A stretch of DNA of 48,955 nucleotides from Gammaproteobacteria bacterium (lineage in GTDB: Bacteria > Pseudomonadota > Gammaproteobacteria > Pseudomonadales > Azotimanducaceae): contig JAPPGK010000114.1 in the NCBI GenBank assembly GCA_028821405.1, forward strand, positions 1 to 48,955, read 5' to 3'. Both the position numbers and the translations under genes were made by a program. Numbering within the stretch: the stretch's first letter is position 1; each line of letters opens with the position of its first letter. The notes below the pieces were generated by a model. The model was not told the origin of the DNA, ran no database searches, and worked only from the letters and a program-made list of their open reading frames with translations. Shown here in pieces: positions 8,799 through 17,579 of the stretch.

Positions 8799-9089
8799 GC
8801 TGTATCGACGCTACGACGAGCGATATGTCGTCAGTGCGCCGCAGCTTGCTCGACGAACAAGGCGCTTGGAGTGGTGGGTCGACTCGCCTGCCTTGAAGGC
8901 GGATGGGCTGCAGGGACTCGACTACGGAATCAGAATCGGAGGTTGATCGGTAGAGTGCCCGGCCGCATAGGTGGCCTGTTGTCGGTATGCGGCCTGCCAT
9001 ACGCGGTCAGATGGCTTGCGAAAATCGGGGAACCCGCGCTGAGCCGTGGCAACGTAAAACGGGCAAGTCCAAGAACGGTCGATGCCGGC
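8799..9089. other. Intergenic stretch without recognisable gene
   Basis: Short open frames exist on both strands, but none has protein-like composition, a ribosome-binding site or a recognisable motif. It probably contains further decayed sequence from the accessory patch. Confidence 0.5.
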
Positions 9090-10233
9090 CTACGTGGTGG
9101 ACCTGCTGACCGTGCGAGGGTTCAGGACGTACCCCATCAGACTCGGAATCCCAGCTTCCCAATCGATCTTGCCTGAAGGTTGCCAGATGTAACCCAGCTC
9201 CCTCAGTCGAGTTGCGGCAGCATGCTTCGCGTCACCATCTGCGCCGGGCAGGGCCGTGCCGATCGCACGGTCCAGTTCCTCGTCGGTCAGGGTTCGGTCC
9301 TCGTTGATCGCTGCTTGGTTGGCGAACGCGCGCGCCACTGCGGAGGCGACCGGCAGGCATCCTTCCCTTCGGAGTTCGCGATAGCGATTGGCGTAGTACT
9401 CGTCCCGTCGTTCCTGGAATCGGGGTTCGGCGACCGCCACGATGCTGGCATCGACAGCCGTTGTCCCGCGCTCGCGCAACGCCGCCCACAGGGCATCGCC
9501 CCAGACCTGGATGAAGTACGGATAGAGTTGGCTCTCCGCGACTACGTTGTCGAGGGTTCCCGCGGTCACGACGGCGCCGTGTTCCTCCAGCGGTTTGGCC
9601 AAGGCGTCGAAGCTTGCCGGTGCATCCAGGCGCCCGATGTCGAGACGCTTCGACCGGTCCCAGAAGGACGCTCCCATGAGGCCCAGTCGAGCCACGAGAT
9701 TCGGCGTGCCGGCCAGAACCAGCAGGAACGGCGCCTCCGCCCGGACCCGCTGGCTGACGTTGAGCAGGGCGCGCCCGACATCGAGGTCCAGGTTGTGTGC
9801 CTCGTCGAGCAGGACGACCCGTGGGCGTCTCCTGCAACGCGAGATTAGCCGTCTGGTCAACGATCCGACCCGGCCCCCCTTCGACGGACATGCTGCCAAC
9901 CTGGGGTACCTTCAATTCCGTCTTGCCGATGCGGTCCAGAATCGAAGGGAACAGGACGCGGGCGAGGTCGTCCGGGTGCGTGACGTCGTCGGGCGTCAGC
10001 GAGACCGCATCCGCAGCCCGTGACGCGACGATTTCGTGGTCGAACCAGGGCAACAGCGCGGTCTTGCCATTGCCTCGGGGTCCCATCAGCACGATGTCGG
10101 CGGGAACGGTCCCGCCCTCCCGCAGCACGTCGAGACAGTCCAGCAGCGTTCGCTGTTCGTCCTCCCGGCCGGCGAAGTAGGGCGGTATCTGGCCGGATCC
10201 CGGCATGAACAGTTGGCGCGGCCGGTCGTGCAT
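9090..10233 (-). pseudogene. AAA ATPase with frameshift (copy 2)
   Basis: The N-terminal frame (start ATG 10233 or 10206) carries PPYFAGREDEQ, Walker A GPRGNGKTALL and a segment through LALQETP. The C-terminal frame, ending at 9090, begins with the Walker B stretch PRVVLLDEAHNLD and continues through the rest of the ATPase core to EAGIPSLMGYVLNP. The two frames meet near 9820-9840, where one extra base would shift them. Order and motifs match the broken ATPase at 1.5-2.6 kb, so I infer they are paralogues. Upstream (10234-10522) I see no gene. Likely an inactivated accessory ATPase. Confidence 0.7.
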
Positions 10234-10522
10234 CGCGGTAGCGTGGCAGACGGCGTTGTCCGGCTCAACGCCCGGCGCGCGGGGCATGGCGCTTCCCGTT
10301 TGCTCGCCACTGCCGTGGCGGGTATCGAGTGAAGGGCCCACTCGTTCCCCGAGCGACTGTCCCCATTCGGCGAGGATCTGCCCTAAGGCTTTGTCACGAG
10401 TTCGGTGCGCCCTTTTCGGGCCTAGAAAAGCGTCGCTTGCGCAGGATTGAAGGCCGCGTGCCGGGGGTCGTCCCGCTCAGACGGCCAGCGACTCGTCGAT
10501 GCCTTCGGCGATCCGGCGCTCG

Positions 10523-11710
10523 TCAGCCGTCGTCTCCCAGCATCTCGGCCAGCGTTTCCATCAAACGCTCGCCGCGTGCGTGCATGTCGACCACGACGCC
10601 GTTGGGGTCCACCAGCAAGTTCATCGGTACCATGCGAACGGCGAATTCCTCGCTGATGGGGCTGTCGTAACCCTTCAGGTCGCCGGTGTTGATCCAGTTG
10701 ATGCCGTCTTCCAGCGATGCGTCCTGCCAGTCTTCGCGGTCGGTATCGAGGGAGAAGGCGAAGATGGCGAAGCCGCGGTCACCGTATTGTTCGACGGCGG
10801 CCTTCAAGTTTGGCACATCCGCCCGGCAGGGTCCGCACCAGGATGCCCAGAACTCGATCAGAACGAGCTTGTTCTCGGCAAGGGCGTCTTCTAGGCGGTA
10901 GGTTTCGCCGTCCAAGCCTGCGGCCTCGAAATGTTTCACCTCGTCGCCCGCCCTGATGAATCGAGTTCGTGCGGAAATGCGATTGAGCGTCTCGTTGCGG
11001 GCGCGAAGATCGCTTGCCGACGCGGGCAGTTGGATGATGGCTTCGAGTTCGTCCAGGCGTTCGAGGGCTTGCGTGCCGCCAAGTCCACCCATCGCGATGG
11101 CGAGAAAACTGACCAGCGGGTCGTCATCCGACAGCGCAATCCCGCGCAACGCACCGCCGCGGATCCGATTGACTTCGTTCTGCACGCGCACGGCATCCCC
11201 CATGAGAGCGTCGTGTTCCGGTCCCGGTTCAAGGTCGGCCCTGGCAGCCATCACGTCGGCATAGTCGGCAAGCGCTCGTTGGTACTCCTCGGATTCCTGC
11301 CATGAGGTGATCACCCGCTGGTTGTACGGTCCGCCATCGGCGGTGAACCCGGAGACGGGATTGACTTGGCGTATCCGGATCTCACCGGGTTCGAGGATGA
11401 ACCGGGCGGCCCCCTTGTAGTTCCCGGCAGGGTCCTCGGCGGTGAGCGAGACGACACCGATGTTGTCGGTCACTTCGCCAACGATGCGAAAGCGGCCAGC
11501 CGTGATTGGCGCACGGGCCAGTTCATGGCTGGATCCGGGCGCCGCGCCGGGTCGGGCGAGGATCACTTCGCCGCTGTCTACGGTATCGCCGATGTCGCCG
11601 ACGATGACGTACTCGGCTGCGGCACCGTGCGCGATGTCCACGAGTGCCGCAATGGCCAGGACGGCGGCGCAGAGTCCCTTCGGCCAACGGTGGTTTCGAT
11701 GGATGTTCAT
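10523..11710 (-). CDS. TlpA-like thiol-disulfide oxidoreductase
   Basis: This exported thioredoxin-fold protein of 395 residues has an N-terminal signal segment (about residues 1-32, ending near HGAAA). A beta-rich domain resembling DUF4369 follows, then a helical linker. The C-terminal TlpA/AhpC-type domain has the redox motif WCGPC at about residues 291-295. The cis-Pro loop is probably VRMVPMNLLVD. Such proteins reduce periplasmic disulfides, for example in cytochrome c assembly, although no ccm genes are nearby. The ATG at 11710 is preferred over 11743 because it begins the signal peptide directly. It lies downstream of the PEP-synthase-like gene on the same strand. Confidence 0.85.
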   Translation of the reverse strand: MNIHRNHRWPKGLCAAVLAIAALVDIAHGAAAEYVIVGDIGDTVDSGEVILARPGAAPGSSHELARAPITAGRFRIVGEVTDNIGVVSLTAEDPAGNYKGAARFILEPGEIRIRQVNPVSGFTADGGPYNQRVITSWQESEEYQRALADYADVMAARADLEPGPEHDALMGDAVRVQNEVNRIRGGALRGIALSDDDPLVSFLAIAMGGLGGTQALERLDELEAIIQLPASASDLRARNETLNRISARTRFIRAGDEVKHFEAAGLDGETYRLEDALAENKLVLIEFWASWCGPCRADVPNLKAAVEQYGDRGFAIFAFSLDTDREDWQDASLEDGINWINTGDLKGYDSPISEEFAVRMVPMNLLVDPNGVVVDMHARGERLMETLAEMLGDDG

Positions 11711-11829
11711 TGTCACTGTCCTCTCGATCGGACGATTGCCCATTTCACGATCAACGGTTGCCTTCCATTAACACTGATGCGGCAGCGGCGGATTTCGTCT
11801 ACGAACGGCTCGCCAGCGCGGCCGGATAT

Positions 11830-14484
11830 CTAGAGCTCGACCAACCCTTTGTCGCCATCAACCGTTAGTGTCTGACCATCCCGAATTCGTTCCGTAGCAT
11901 TCGCGAGCCCAAGCACTGCCGGAATCCCGTATTCCCGCGCCACGATGGACCCGTGGGCGAGGATGCCGCCGATGTCGGTGACGAGCCCGATCGCCTGGGG
12001 GAACAACTGCGTCCAGGCGGGTGTCGTGGCGGGGCAGACGAGGATCGTACCGGGCCGCATGCGGTCGAAATCACCAGGCGACAGGATGACGCAGGCTTCT
12101 CCGGTGACCCGGCCGGGACTGACGGCCGAGCCCCTCAGGACGTTGTCGGGAGTTTCCGCATCGCCATCGGCGGGTAGCGGCGACCATGGCGGCGGGCCGG
12201 GGATCAGGGCCGGGGGCTTCAATCGCTTTCTCGCTTCGCGAAGTTCGCGCCGTTCGACCGCCAGATCTGCGTATCCCGGCAGGCCCGGACCTTTCGGGTA
12301 GTGGGCATGCCTGTGGGATTTCGGGAGGCGGCGCAACGCGACGATGCTGCGCATGGCGCGGCCGAGCTCCTCGGTGTTGAGGAAGAAGATGTCCTCGGGT
12401 GCATGCAACGTGCCGGCATCGGCCAGTCGCCGACCCAGTTCCCTGGCAAGTGGGCGCAGGACGGTCCATGCCCGGCCCAGTTCGAACATCGCCCGCTCGC
12501 GGTTCGGGTAGTAGCGGCGCGCAACCCAGAGCCGCCACCAGAACCGCCATCGCAGGGTGCCCTGGAAATGGCGGCTAGCGGCACGGATGGCCTTCCGCCG
12601 CCGCTGTCTGAGCTGTCGTCTGGCGGCATCGCCATCGTAGGGCGCCACCAGAAGCGACTGCAGGCTGCGCAGCGTGTTCAATGGACTCTCGGCTTCTGCG
12701 GGTTCGACGAAGTCCATAGTGAAGACCTGGTGACCGTATTCGGCGAAGTAGCCGTCCAAGGCGGTCCGTGCATGATCGCCGTCGGGGTGGCGGTCGAGGA
12801 TCTCGAGGAGCCGGTGGGGCGAAGCGGCGATCACCGCGTCGAACAATGCCTTGCGGTTGCGGATCGCCTTGGCCACTGCGGCGAGCCTGGTTTGCGCGTC
12901 GAACGCCGGGGATGCAAGGCCGCTCAGGAACTGGCCGCTGGTGAACAGGCCGTCACCGTGTTCCTCAAGGAATTTCTGGAGCTGCAATTCAGTGCCGCGG
13001 GTTAGGGCGAACGCATTCCAGACGCCGGCGTTGTACCAGTAGCGGGCGTCCGCCTTGGACAGGGCCCGAATGCCGGCCCATAGCTGCTCGACGGTAGCCG
13101 CCTTCGGATCGAGGCCCTGCCAGGCCCGGATTTCGCCCAGGTAGCGGGGGAGGGCAACGAACCGCCACCGGGGAACGAACGTCAGATACATGCGTAGCGT
13201 CCGTAGTCGCGCCGCCAGTCGGTTGGGTCGCGCTCGCTTAGAGCTGGTGGACCGGGGTTGCCCCGTGCGGGGCGGTTCGCCCACTTGCCGATAGGCGAAT
13301 CCGTTCACGGTCGTGGTGAGGTGGAACGAGGCGGGCGGCTGGGTGTCCTCGTAGTCGTGGTTGCCACGCCGAACCAGGTTGCGACCCCAGGCCTCCTGCA
13401 GCGACCGCTTCATGTGCAGGTCTTCGAACAGCGTCGACACCGGCTCGGGAACATGCTCGACCCACTGGCTGCGCTGCAGGTAGGCACCGGGCTCCGGCGG
13501 GTCCCAACGCACGTCGACGAGCGGTTCGGGCGGCAGGTTCGTGATCGGTCGTGACTGCAACAGCCACAGCTTGCCGGACGCGAAGGCCCACTCGATGTCC
13601 TGCGGGACGCCGTCGAAGTGTTCTTCCACGGCATGTGCCTGGCGACCGAGTTCGGCCAGCTGGCTCGCCGACAGCGAGGGAACGTTGCGCCGGTTCGCGT
13701 CGACGTCGATGGCACGCGTACCGCCGTTGCCCGTGCCAACCACCATTTGCGCCTTGTCGCCGAGGTGGGTGTCCCTTGCGGCGAGGTTCTCCCGGCCGAG
13801 CATGAACTCGTCGGGACCGACGGTGCCGCCGACGATGCCTTCCCCGAGGCCGTAGCTGGCGTTGACGATGATCTCGCTGCGGGTGCCCGTAGCGGGATTC
13901 GCCGTGAAGAGCACGCCGGACACATCGGCCTCGACCATGCGTTGCACGACCACCGCCACGGCCACGTTGGCGTTGTCGACGCCTACCCGGTGCCGGTAGG
14001 CCAGTGCTCGGGCCGACCACGCCGACGCCCAGCACTTGCGGACGGCCGCCACGAATGCTTCAACGTTGAGGACGTTGAGGTAGCTCTCCTGCTGTCCGGC
14101 GAACGAAAAGTCCGGCAGATCCTCCGTCGTGGCCGAGGAACGAACTGCAACGGGCGCGGCGTCGGCGGCGACGTCCGCGTAGGCATCTCGGAGGGTGTCG
14201 ACGACGTCCCCAGACAACGAGGTCGAGTCGAACATCTCTCGGATTCGGCGCGCTGCCGCATCGAAGGACAACGTCCCCCGCACGATCTCCGGTTTCGCCG
14301 CGTCCACGACCGATCGTTCGATGCCGGTGTCCCGGATGAAACGACGGTATACGTCCGTCGCAAGGATGCACCCGTCGGGAACCGCGAAGCCTGCCCCCGC
14401 CAGTCGGGTCAGGGAGTGGCCCTTGCCACCGACTTGCCCGAGGGTGGCTCGATCGCCCAGTCGTATCGTGTTGCGTAAGGTCAT
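11830..14484 (-). CDS. PEP synthase / rifampicin phosphotransferase-like enzyme
   Basis: This 884-residue protein has an N-terminal ATP-grasp domain of the PPDK_N type (GQVGGKGHSLTRLAGAGFAVP, AVRSSATTEDLPDFSFAGQQ, LLQSRPITN near residue 310). A long middle region of about 440 residues is rich in Arg and aromatics. The C-terminal swivelling phosphohistidine domain has GGILAHGSIVAREYGIP with the likely phosphorylated His844. Order and length match rifampicin phosphotransferases (about 865 residues) better than PEP synthase, whose PEP/pyruvate-binding barrel I do not recognise here. The acceptor substrate is therefore unknown. The start ATG 14484 faces bfd, 45 bases away, with a Fur-like box between them. 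Confidence 0.75.
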   Translation of the reverse strand: MTLRNTIRLGDRATLGQVGGKGHSLTRLAGAGFAVPDGCILATDVYRRFIRDTGIERSVVDAAKPEIVRGTLSFDAAARRIREMFDSTSLSGDVVDTLRDAYADVAADAAPVAVRSSATTEDLPDFSFAGQQESYLNVLNVEAFVAAVRKCWASAWSARALAYRHRVGVDNANVAVAVVVQRMVEADVSGVLFTANPATGTRSEIIVNASYGLGEGIVGGTVGPDEFMLGRENLAARDTHLGDKAQMVVGTGNGGTRAIDVDANRRNVPSLSASQLAELGRQAHAVEEHFDGVPQDIEWAFASGKLWLLQSRPITNLPPEPLVDVRWDPPEPGAYLQRSQWVEHVPEPVSTLFEDLHMKRSLQEAWGRNLVRRGNHDYEDTQPPASFHLTTTVNGFAYRQVGEPPRTGQPRSTSSKRARPNRLAARLRTLRMYLTFVPRWRFVALPRYLGEIRAWQGLDPKAATVEQLWAGIRALSKADARYWYNAGVWNAFALTRGTELQLQKFLEEHGDGLFTSGQFLSGLASPAFDAQTRLAAVAKAIRNRKALFDAVIAASPHRLLEILDRHPDGDHARTALDGYFAEYGHQVFTMDFVEPAEAESPLNTLRSLQSLLVAPYDGDAARRQLRQRRRKAIRAASRHFQGTLRWRFWWRLWVARRYYPNRERAMFELGRAWTVLRPLARELGRRLADAGTLHAPEDIFFLNTEELGRAMRSIVALRRLPKSHRHAHYPKGPGLPGYADLAVERRELREARKRLKPPALIPGPPPWSPLPADGDAETPDNVLRGSAVSPGRVTGEACVILSPGDFDRMRPGTILVCPATTPAWTQLFPQAIGLVTDIGGILAHGSIVAREYGIPAVLGLANATERIRDGQTLTVDGDKGLVEL

Positions 14485-14499
14485 CCGCTTGTTGCAATC

Positions 14500-14518
14500 G
14501 AGAATGATTAACGTTTAT
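14500..14518. promoter_or_regulatory. Fur-box-like site between bfd and PEP-synthase-like gene
   Basis: GAGAATGATTAACGTTTAT aligns with the Fur consensus GATAATGATAATCATTATC at about 12 of 19 positions, the left half being nearly perfect. It stands out as AT-rich in a GC-rich region and sits in the only space between two divergent genes. Iron repression of bfd is common in proteobacteria; control of the divergent gene is inference. Confidence 0.5.
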
Positions 14519-14529
14519 ATTCGCGCTTT

Positions 14530-14715
14530 ATGTACGTCTGCTTGTGCCAAGCCGTCAAGGACAGCGAGGTTCGCCAAGCGGTGGCCTCCGGTGTCGAGGA
14601 TGTCGACCAACTCGCCGAAGCGCTCGGCGTGGGTACCGGCTGCGGTTCCTGCCGCGACTTCGCCCAGACACTCATCGACGAAGCACTCAACGAGTCTCTC
14701 GCCTACGCCGCGTAG
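14530..14715 (+). CDS. bfd: Bacterioferritin-associated ferredoxin
   Basis: This 61-residue [2Fe-2S] protein has the Bfd signature: CLCQAV near the N-terminus (Cys4 and Cys6) and GTGCGSC further on (Cys38 and Cys41), four cysteines in the C-x-C ... C-x2-C arrangement. Bfd donates electrons to bacterioferritin to release stored ferric iron when iron is scarce. A Fur-like box lies 12 bases upstream of the ATG, consistent with iron repression. No bacterioferritin gene is in the window; the iron ABC transporter is 6 kb away. Confidence 0.9.
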   Translation: MYVCLCQAVKDSEVRQAVASGVEDVDQLAEALGVGTGCGSCRDFAQTLIDEALNESLAYAA

Positions 14716-14862
14716 GGGGCGTCCCTTGCGGTTGCCCGATGACCGCACGGCCTGAGCTGTGGTCTGGGCGGGCCCGCCTACACCCTCGCCCTGTGTGCCT
14801 ACAACGCGGCGCGGGATAAGCCGGTCCCCCACGGCGCTCCCTTCGGATATGGTACGCCCATC

Positions 14863-15609
14863 ATGAACATCCTCGTCACCGGCATGAGCGGGCTGATCGG
14901 CGGCTTGGTCCGCACGCGGCTCGATTCCCGGGCCAAGCTCTCGGCCCTTAACCGGCAGCCTGTCGACAGCATCCCCACCACGCAGGCCGATTTGGCGGAC
15001 TACGGCGCGATCCGTCCGGCCTTCGACGGTCAGGAGGTCGTCGTTCACCTGGCGGCCAAGGCCGGCGACCACTTCACCTGGGACGAGTTGCTGCAAACCA
15101 ATGTCGTCGGTACCCGCAACGTGCTCGAAGCGGCCGCCGACGCGGGTTGCCGACGTGTGATCTTCGCGAGCAGCGGTGCCACGGTGGCGGGCTGGGAGCG
15201 GGAGGAACCGTACAAGTCGCTGGCCGAAGCGCGCTACGACGACGTGCCTGCCGAGTGGCCGATGATCCGTCACGACATGGCGACGCGACCGCGCGGGGTC
15301 TACGGGGCGACGAAGGTGTGGGGCGAAGCCATCGGCCGGCACTACGCCAACGCGACGTCCCTTTCCGTGATTTGTCTCCGCATCGGCTACGTCAACGCCG
15401 CGGACCGGCCGTCCCGGCCGAGGGACTTCGCCGTGTGGTGCTCGCAACGCGACATCACCGAGGCGATCGAACGTTGCGTGTTTGCGCCGGAGCAGAAGTT
15501 CGACGTGCTGTTCGCGAACTCCCGCAACCGATGGGGCTACCGCGATCTCACGCACGCGGAAGAAGCCGTCGGATTCGTTCCCCGGGACGCGGCGGAGGAC
15601 CATCGCTGA
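14863..15609 (+). CDS. NAD-dependent epimerase/dehydratase (extended SDR)
   Basis: A Rossmann-fold oxidoreductase of 248 residues. The N-terminal nucleotide-binding motif is LVTGMSGLIG, the central segment is VVHLAAKAGD, and the catalytic pair is in YGATK (Tyr and Lys spaced by three) at about residues 146-150. It resembles the UronDH/UDP-glucose 4-epimerase branch of extended SDRs, but the substrate is not predictable. The start ATG is 147 bases after bfd; that gap holds no recognisable gene. A luciferase-like oxidoreductase follows 135 bases downstream on the same strand. Confidence 0.8.
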   Translation: MNILVTGMSGLIGGLVRTRLDSRAKLSALNRQPVDSIPTTQADLADYGAIRPAFDGQEVVVHLAAKAGDHFTWDELLQTNVVGTRNVLEAAADAGCRRVIFASSGATVAGWEREEPYKSLAEARYDDVPAEWPMIRHDMATRPRGVYGATKVWGEAIGRHYANATSLSVICLRIGYVNAADRPSRPRDFAVWCSQRDITEAIERCVFAPEQKFDVLFANSRNRWGYRDLTHAEEAVGFVPRDAAEDHR

Positions 15610-15744
15610 AACTTTCTCGTCCGAATCGCATTGGACGGACGAACCCGAAACGGCATAAGGTGAATCGAGGGAGGGCTCCGCTCGGCCTAGATCCGGCCGC
15701 GCGGCTCATCGCCACCGCGTGTTTAGTCGATTGAGGAGAGAGTC

Positions 15745-16659
15745 TTGGACTTCGGCGTACAGGTAAACGTCTACCGAACATCCTGGGAGGACATTCGGGC
15801 GTCCGTGGAGACCATGGAGGCCGGCGACTGGGACAGCGTCTGGTTTGCGGACCACTTCATTCCGCCGGGCGCCAACCGCGAGCAGGAGGCGATGACCGCC
15901 TTCGAGGGCCTCGCGGCGATCGCCGTGGTGGGAGGCATGACGAAGAAGCTGCGGCTTGGCAACCTGGTGCTGGGCAATACGTACCGCAACCCGGCCCTGG
16001 TCGCGAAGATCGCCGGCACCATCGATACCGCGACCGAGGGACGGTTTACCCTCGCCATCGGGGCCGGCTGGTACAAGCGCGAGCACGAGGCATACGGCTG
16101 GACGTTCCCGTCGATGAAGGAGCGTCAGGACCGGTTCGAGGAAGCCTGCGAATTGCTTCGGCTGTTGATCCGCTCCGACGAGCCGGTGGACTTCCACGGC
16201 ACGTACTACGACATCGACAGCGCCCGGCTGTCGCCCGGTTCCTACGACAAGCCGATTCCGATCATGGTCGGCGGCACCGGACCGAAGCGCACGCTCAGGA
16301 CGCTCGCCAGGTACGGCGACGTCATGAACCTCGACGGCTGGGCCGGCCGCGGCATGGCGCTCGACTACTACAAGTACAAGGCGGGCATCCTCGAGAAGCA
16401 TTGCGAGGACGCAGGCCGCGACCCCGCCGAGATTCGCCGCACGTTGCTGATGCCGTGCTACCTGACGGAGGACAAGAACCTGATCGAGCGGGTCGTGAAA
16501 GGCTTAGGGCCCGGAACCGTGGCGGGACCGCGCCAATACATCGTCGACCGGATTGGCGAGTTCCAGGATGCTGGCATCGCGGAGATCATGTTCGGCGGGG
16601 TGGGCGGCATCGAGCGGCTCAAGCAATACGAGGAGGAGATCATCTCGGCGTTCCGGTAG
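15745..16659 (+). CDS. LLM-class flavin-dependent oxidoreductase (1)
   Basis: A bacterial-luciferase-like monooxygenase of 304 residues, predicted to use F420 or FMN. Family features are the N-terminal strand DFGVQVN, WFADHF near residue 34, LRLGNLVLGNTYRNPALVAK, and AIGAGWYKREHEAYGW. These are typical of F420-type LLM enzymes. The start is taken as TTG 15745 because GAGGAGAG lies 5-12 bases before it and no ATG fits better. The substrate is unknown. A second, different LLM enzyme lies at 37.8 kb. Confidence 0.85.
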   Translation: MDFGVQVNVYRTSWEDIRASVETMEAGDWDSVWFADHFIPPGANREQEAMTAFEGLAAIAVVGGMTKKLRLGNLVLGNTYRNPALVAKIAGTIDTATEGRFTLAIGAGWYKREHEAYGWTFPSMKERQDRFEEACELLRLLIRSDEPVDFHGTYYDIDSARLSPGSYDKPIPIMVGGTGPKRTLRTLARYGDVMNLDGWAGRGMALDYYKYKAGILEKHCEDAGRDPAEIRRTLLMPCYLTEDKNLIERVVKGLGPGTVAGPRQYIVDRIGEFQDAGIAEIMFGGVGGIERLKQYEEEIISAFR

Positions 16660-16707
16660 GGCCAGCCAAGCTCCGTGAGAGGCGCAGCCTTGGAGAATCG
16701 TGTTGTG

Positions 16708-16741
16708 AGTGTTATCGTGTTGGCATTCAGGTGATAACACT
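16708..16741. promoter_or_regulatory. 9-bp perfect inverted repeat, likely TA operator
   Basis: AGTGTTATC (16708-16716) and GATAACACT (16733-16741) are perfect inverted arms with a 16-base spacer, ending 8 bases before the antitoxin ATG. This is the position at which ribbon-helix-helix antitoxins usually bind to repress their own operon. No strong Shine-Dalgarno separates it from the ATG, so binding or hairpin formation could affect both transcription and translation. Confidence 0.65.
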
Positions 16742-16749
16742 GCCGTCAC

Positions 16750-16992
16750 ATGATTCGTACTCAGATTCAGCTCGAACCCGCTCAGTATGAGCGCTTGAAG
16801 GCGTTGGCCGCTCGACGGTCGACCTCTGTCGCACACCTCGTGCGGGAGGGCGTCGATCATGTATTGACGGTCGACCATTCAGATGCGGCATGGGAGCGAT
16901 TGCTGTCCACCTCTGGAATTGGTCGCGCGGGCGATGGCGTGACAGACGTTTCCGCCCAGCATGATCGCTATCTCGCCGACGTGTTCGGATGA
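16750..16992 (+). CDS. Ribbon-helix-helix antitoxin (VapB-like)
   Basis: An 80-residue protein whose first 45 residues fit a CopG/RHH DNA-binding domain: strand IRTQIQLEP, then helices YERLKALAARR and VAHLVREGVDHVL. The acidic C-terminal part (DVSAQHDRYLADVFG) is the expected toxin-neutralising tail. Its stop overlaps the toxin start by four bases (ATGA), the classic toxin-antitoxin arrangement. A perfect dyad lies immediately upstream and is the presumed operator. Intact in sequence. Confidence 0.85.
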   Translation: MIRTQIQLEPAQYERLKALAARRSTSVAHLVREGVDHVLTVDHSDAAWERLLSTSGIGRAGDGVTDVSAQHDRYLADVFG

Positions 16993-17393
16993 CCGAGACG
17001 TTTGTCGATACGTCCGCGTTGTACGCGTTTCTCGTAGAGGACGATGACAATCACGCGACAGCGGAGGGTGCCCTGATGGCGTTGCGCGACGAACGTGTCG
17101 GTTTGGCCACGTCCTCGTTTGTTGTCGTTGAGACGGTCACGTTGCTTCAGGCGCGGGTCGGCGTGGCCACCGTGCGCGCCTTTTACTTCGATTTCTTTCC
17201 GTTGCTTCGGGTGGTTGCGGTTGATGAGGCACTGTTTCATCGGGCCATGCACGCTTTGCTGGCGGCATCGAGACGGAACGTCAGTCTCACGGATTGGACG
17301 AGTTTCACCCTCATGCGGGAACTCGGCATAGTCCGTGTCTTTGCCTTCGATGCGAACTTCGTGGCGCAAGGCTTTGAGGTGGTGCCGGGCTAG
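16989..17393 (+). CDS. PIN-domain ribonuclease toxin (VapC-like)
   Basis: A 134-residue PIN protein. The acidic residues of the active site are all present: TFVDTSALYAFL (Asp7), the Glu in VVVETVTLL, the Asp in SLTDWTSF and the Asp in FAFDANF near the C-terminus. PIN toxins of VapBC pairs cut tRNA or rRNA in a Mg-dependent way; the target cannot be predicted. It is coupled to the RHH antitoxin by a four-base overlap. Unlike the PIN gene at 6.2-6.7 kb it is undamaged. Confidence 0.85.
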   Translation: MTETFVDTSALYAFLVEDDDNHATAEGALMALRDERVGLATSSFVVVETVTLLQARVGVATVRAFYFDFFPLLRVVAVDEALFHRAMHALLAASRRNVSLTDWTSFTLMRELGIVRVFAFDANFVAQGFEVVPG

Positions 17394-17579
17394 CGTTCTT
17401 GACGAGCGCCCGTCGCCACACTTGACCCAAGTCTTGCGAGGGTGCCGCGAATCGCTCTTGGACGGCTCGTGTACCCACGAGACGCGCTAGAGCTGATAGC
17501 GAACTCGCTCGCGCTAGCCCCGCCGCTGCCTTTTCCAGTATTCTCGCCCGCCTTTGACCGATAGCAGGGGAGATCCGCA

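Noticed and set aside
8871-9176. Plus-strand open frame of 101 codons
   Set aside because: No ribosome site or family motif was found, and its end is antisense to the conserved C-terminus of the second ATPase.
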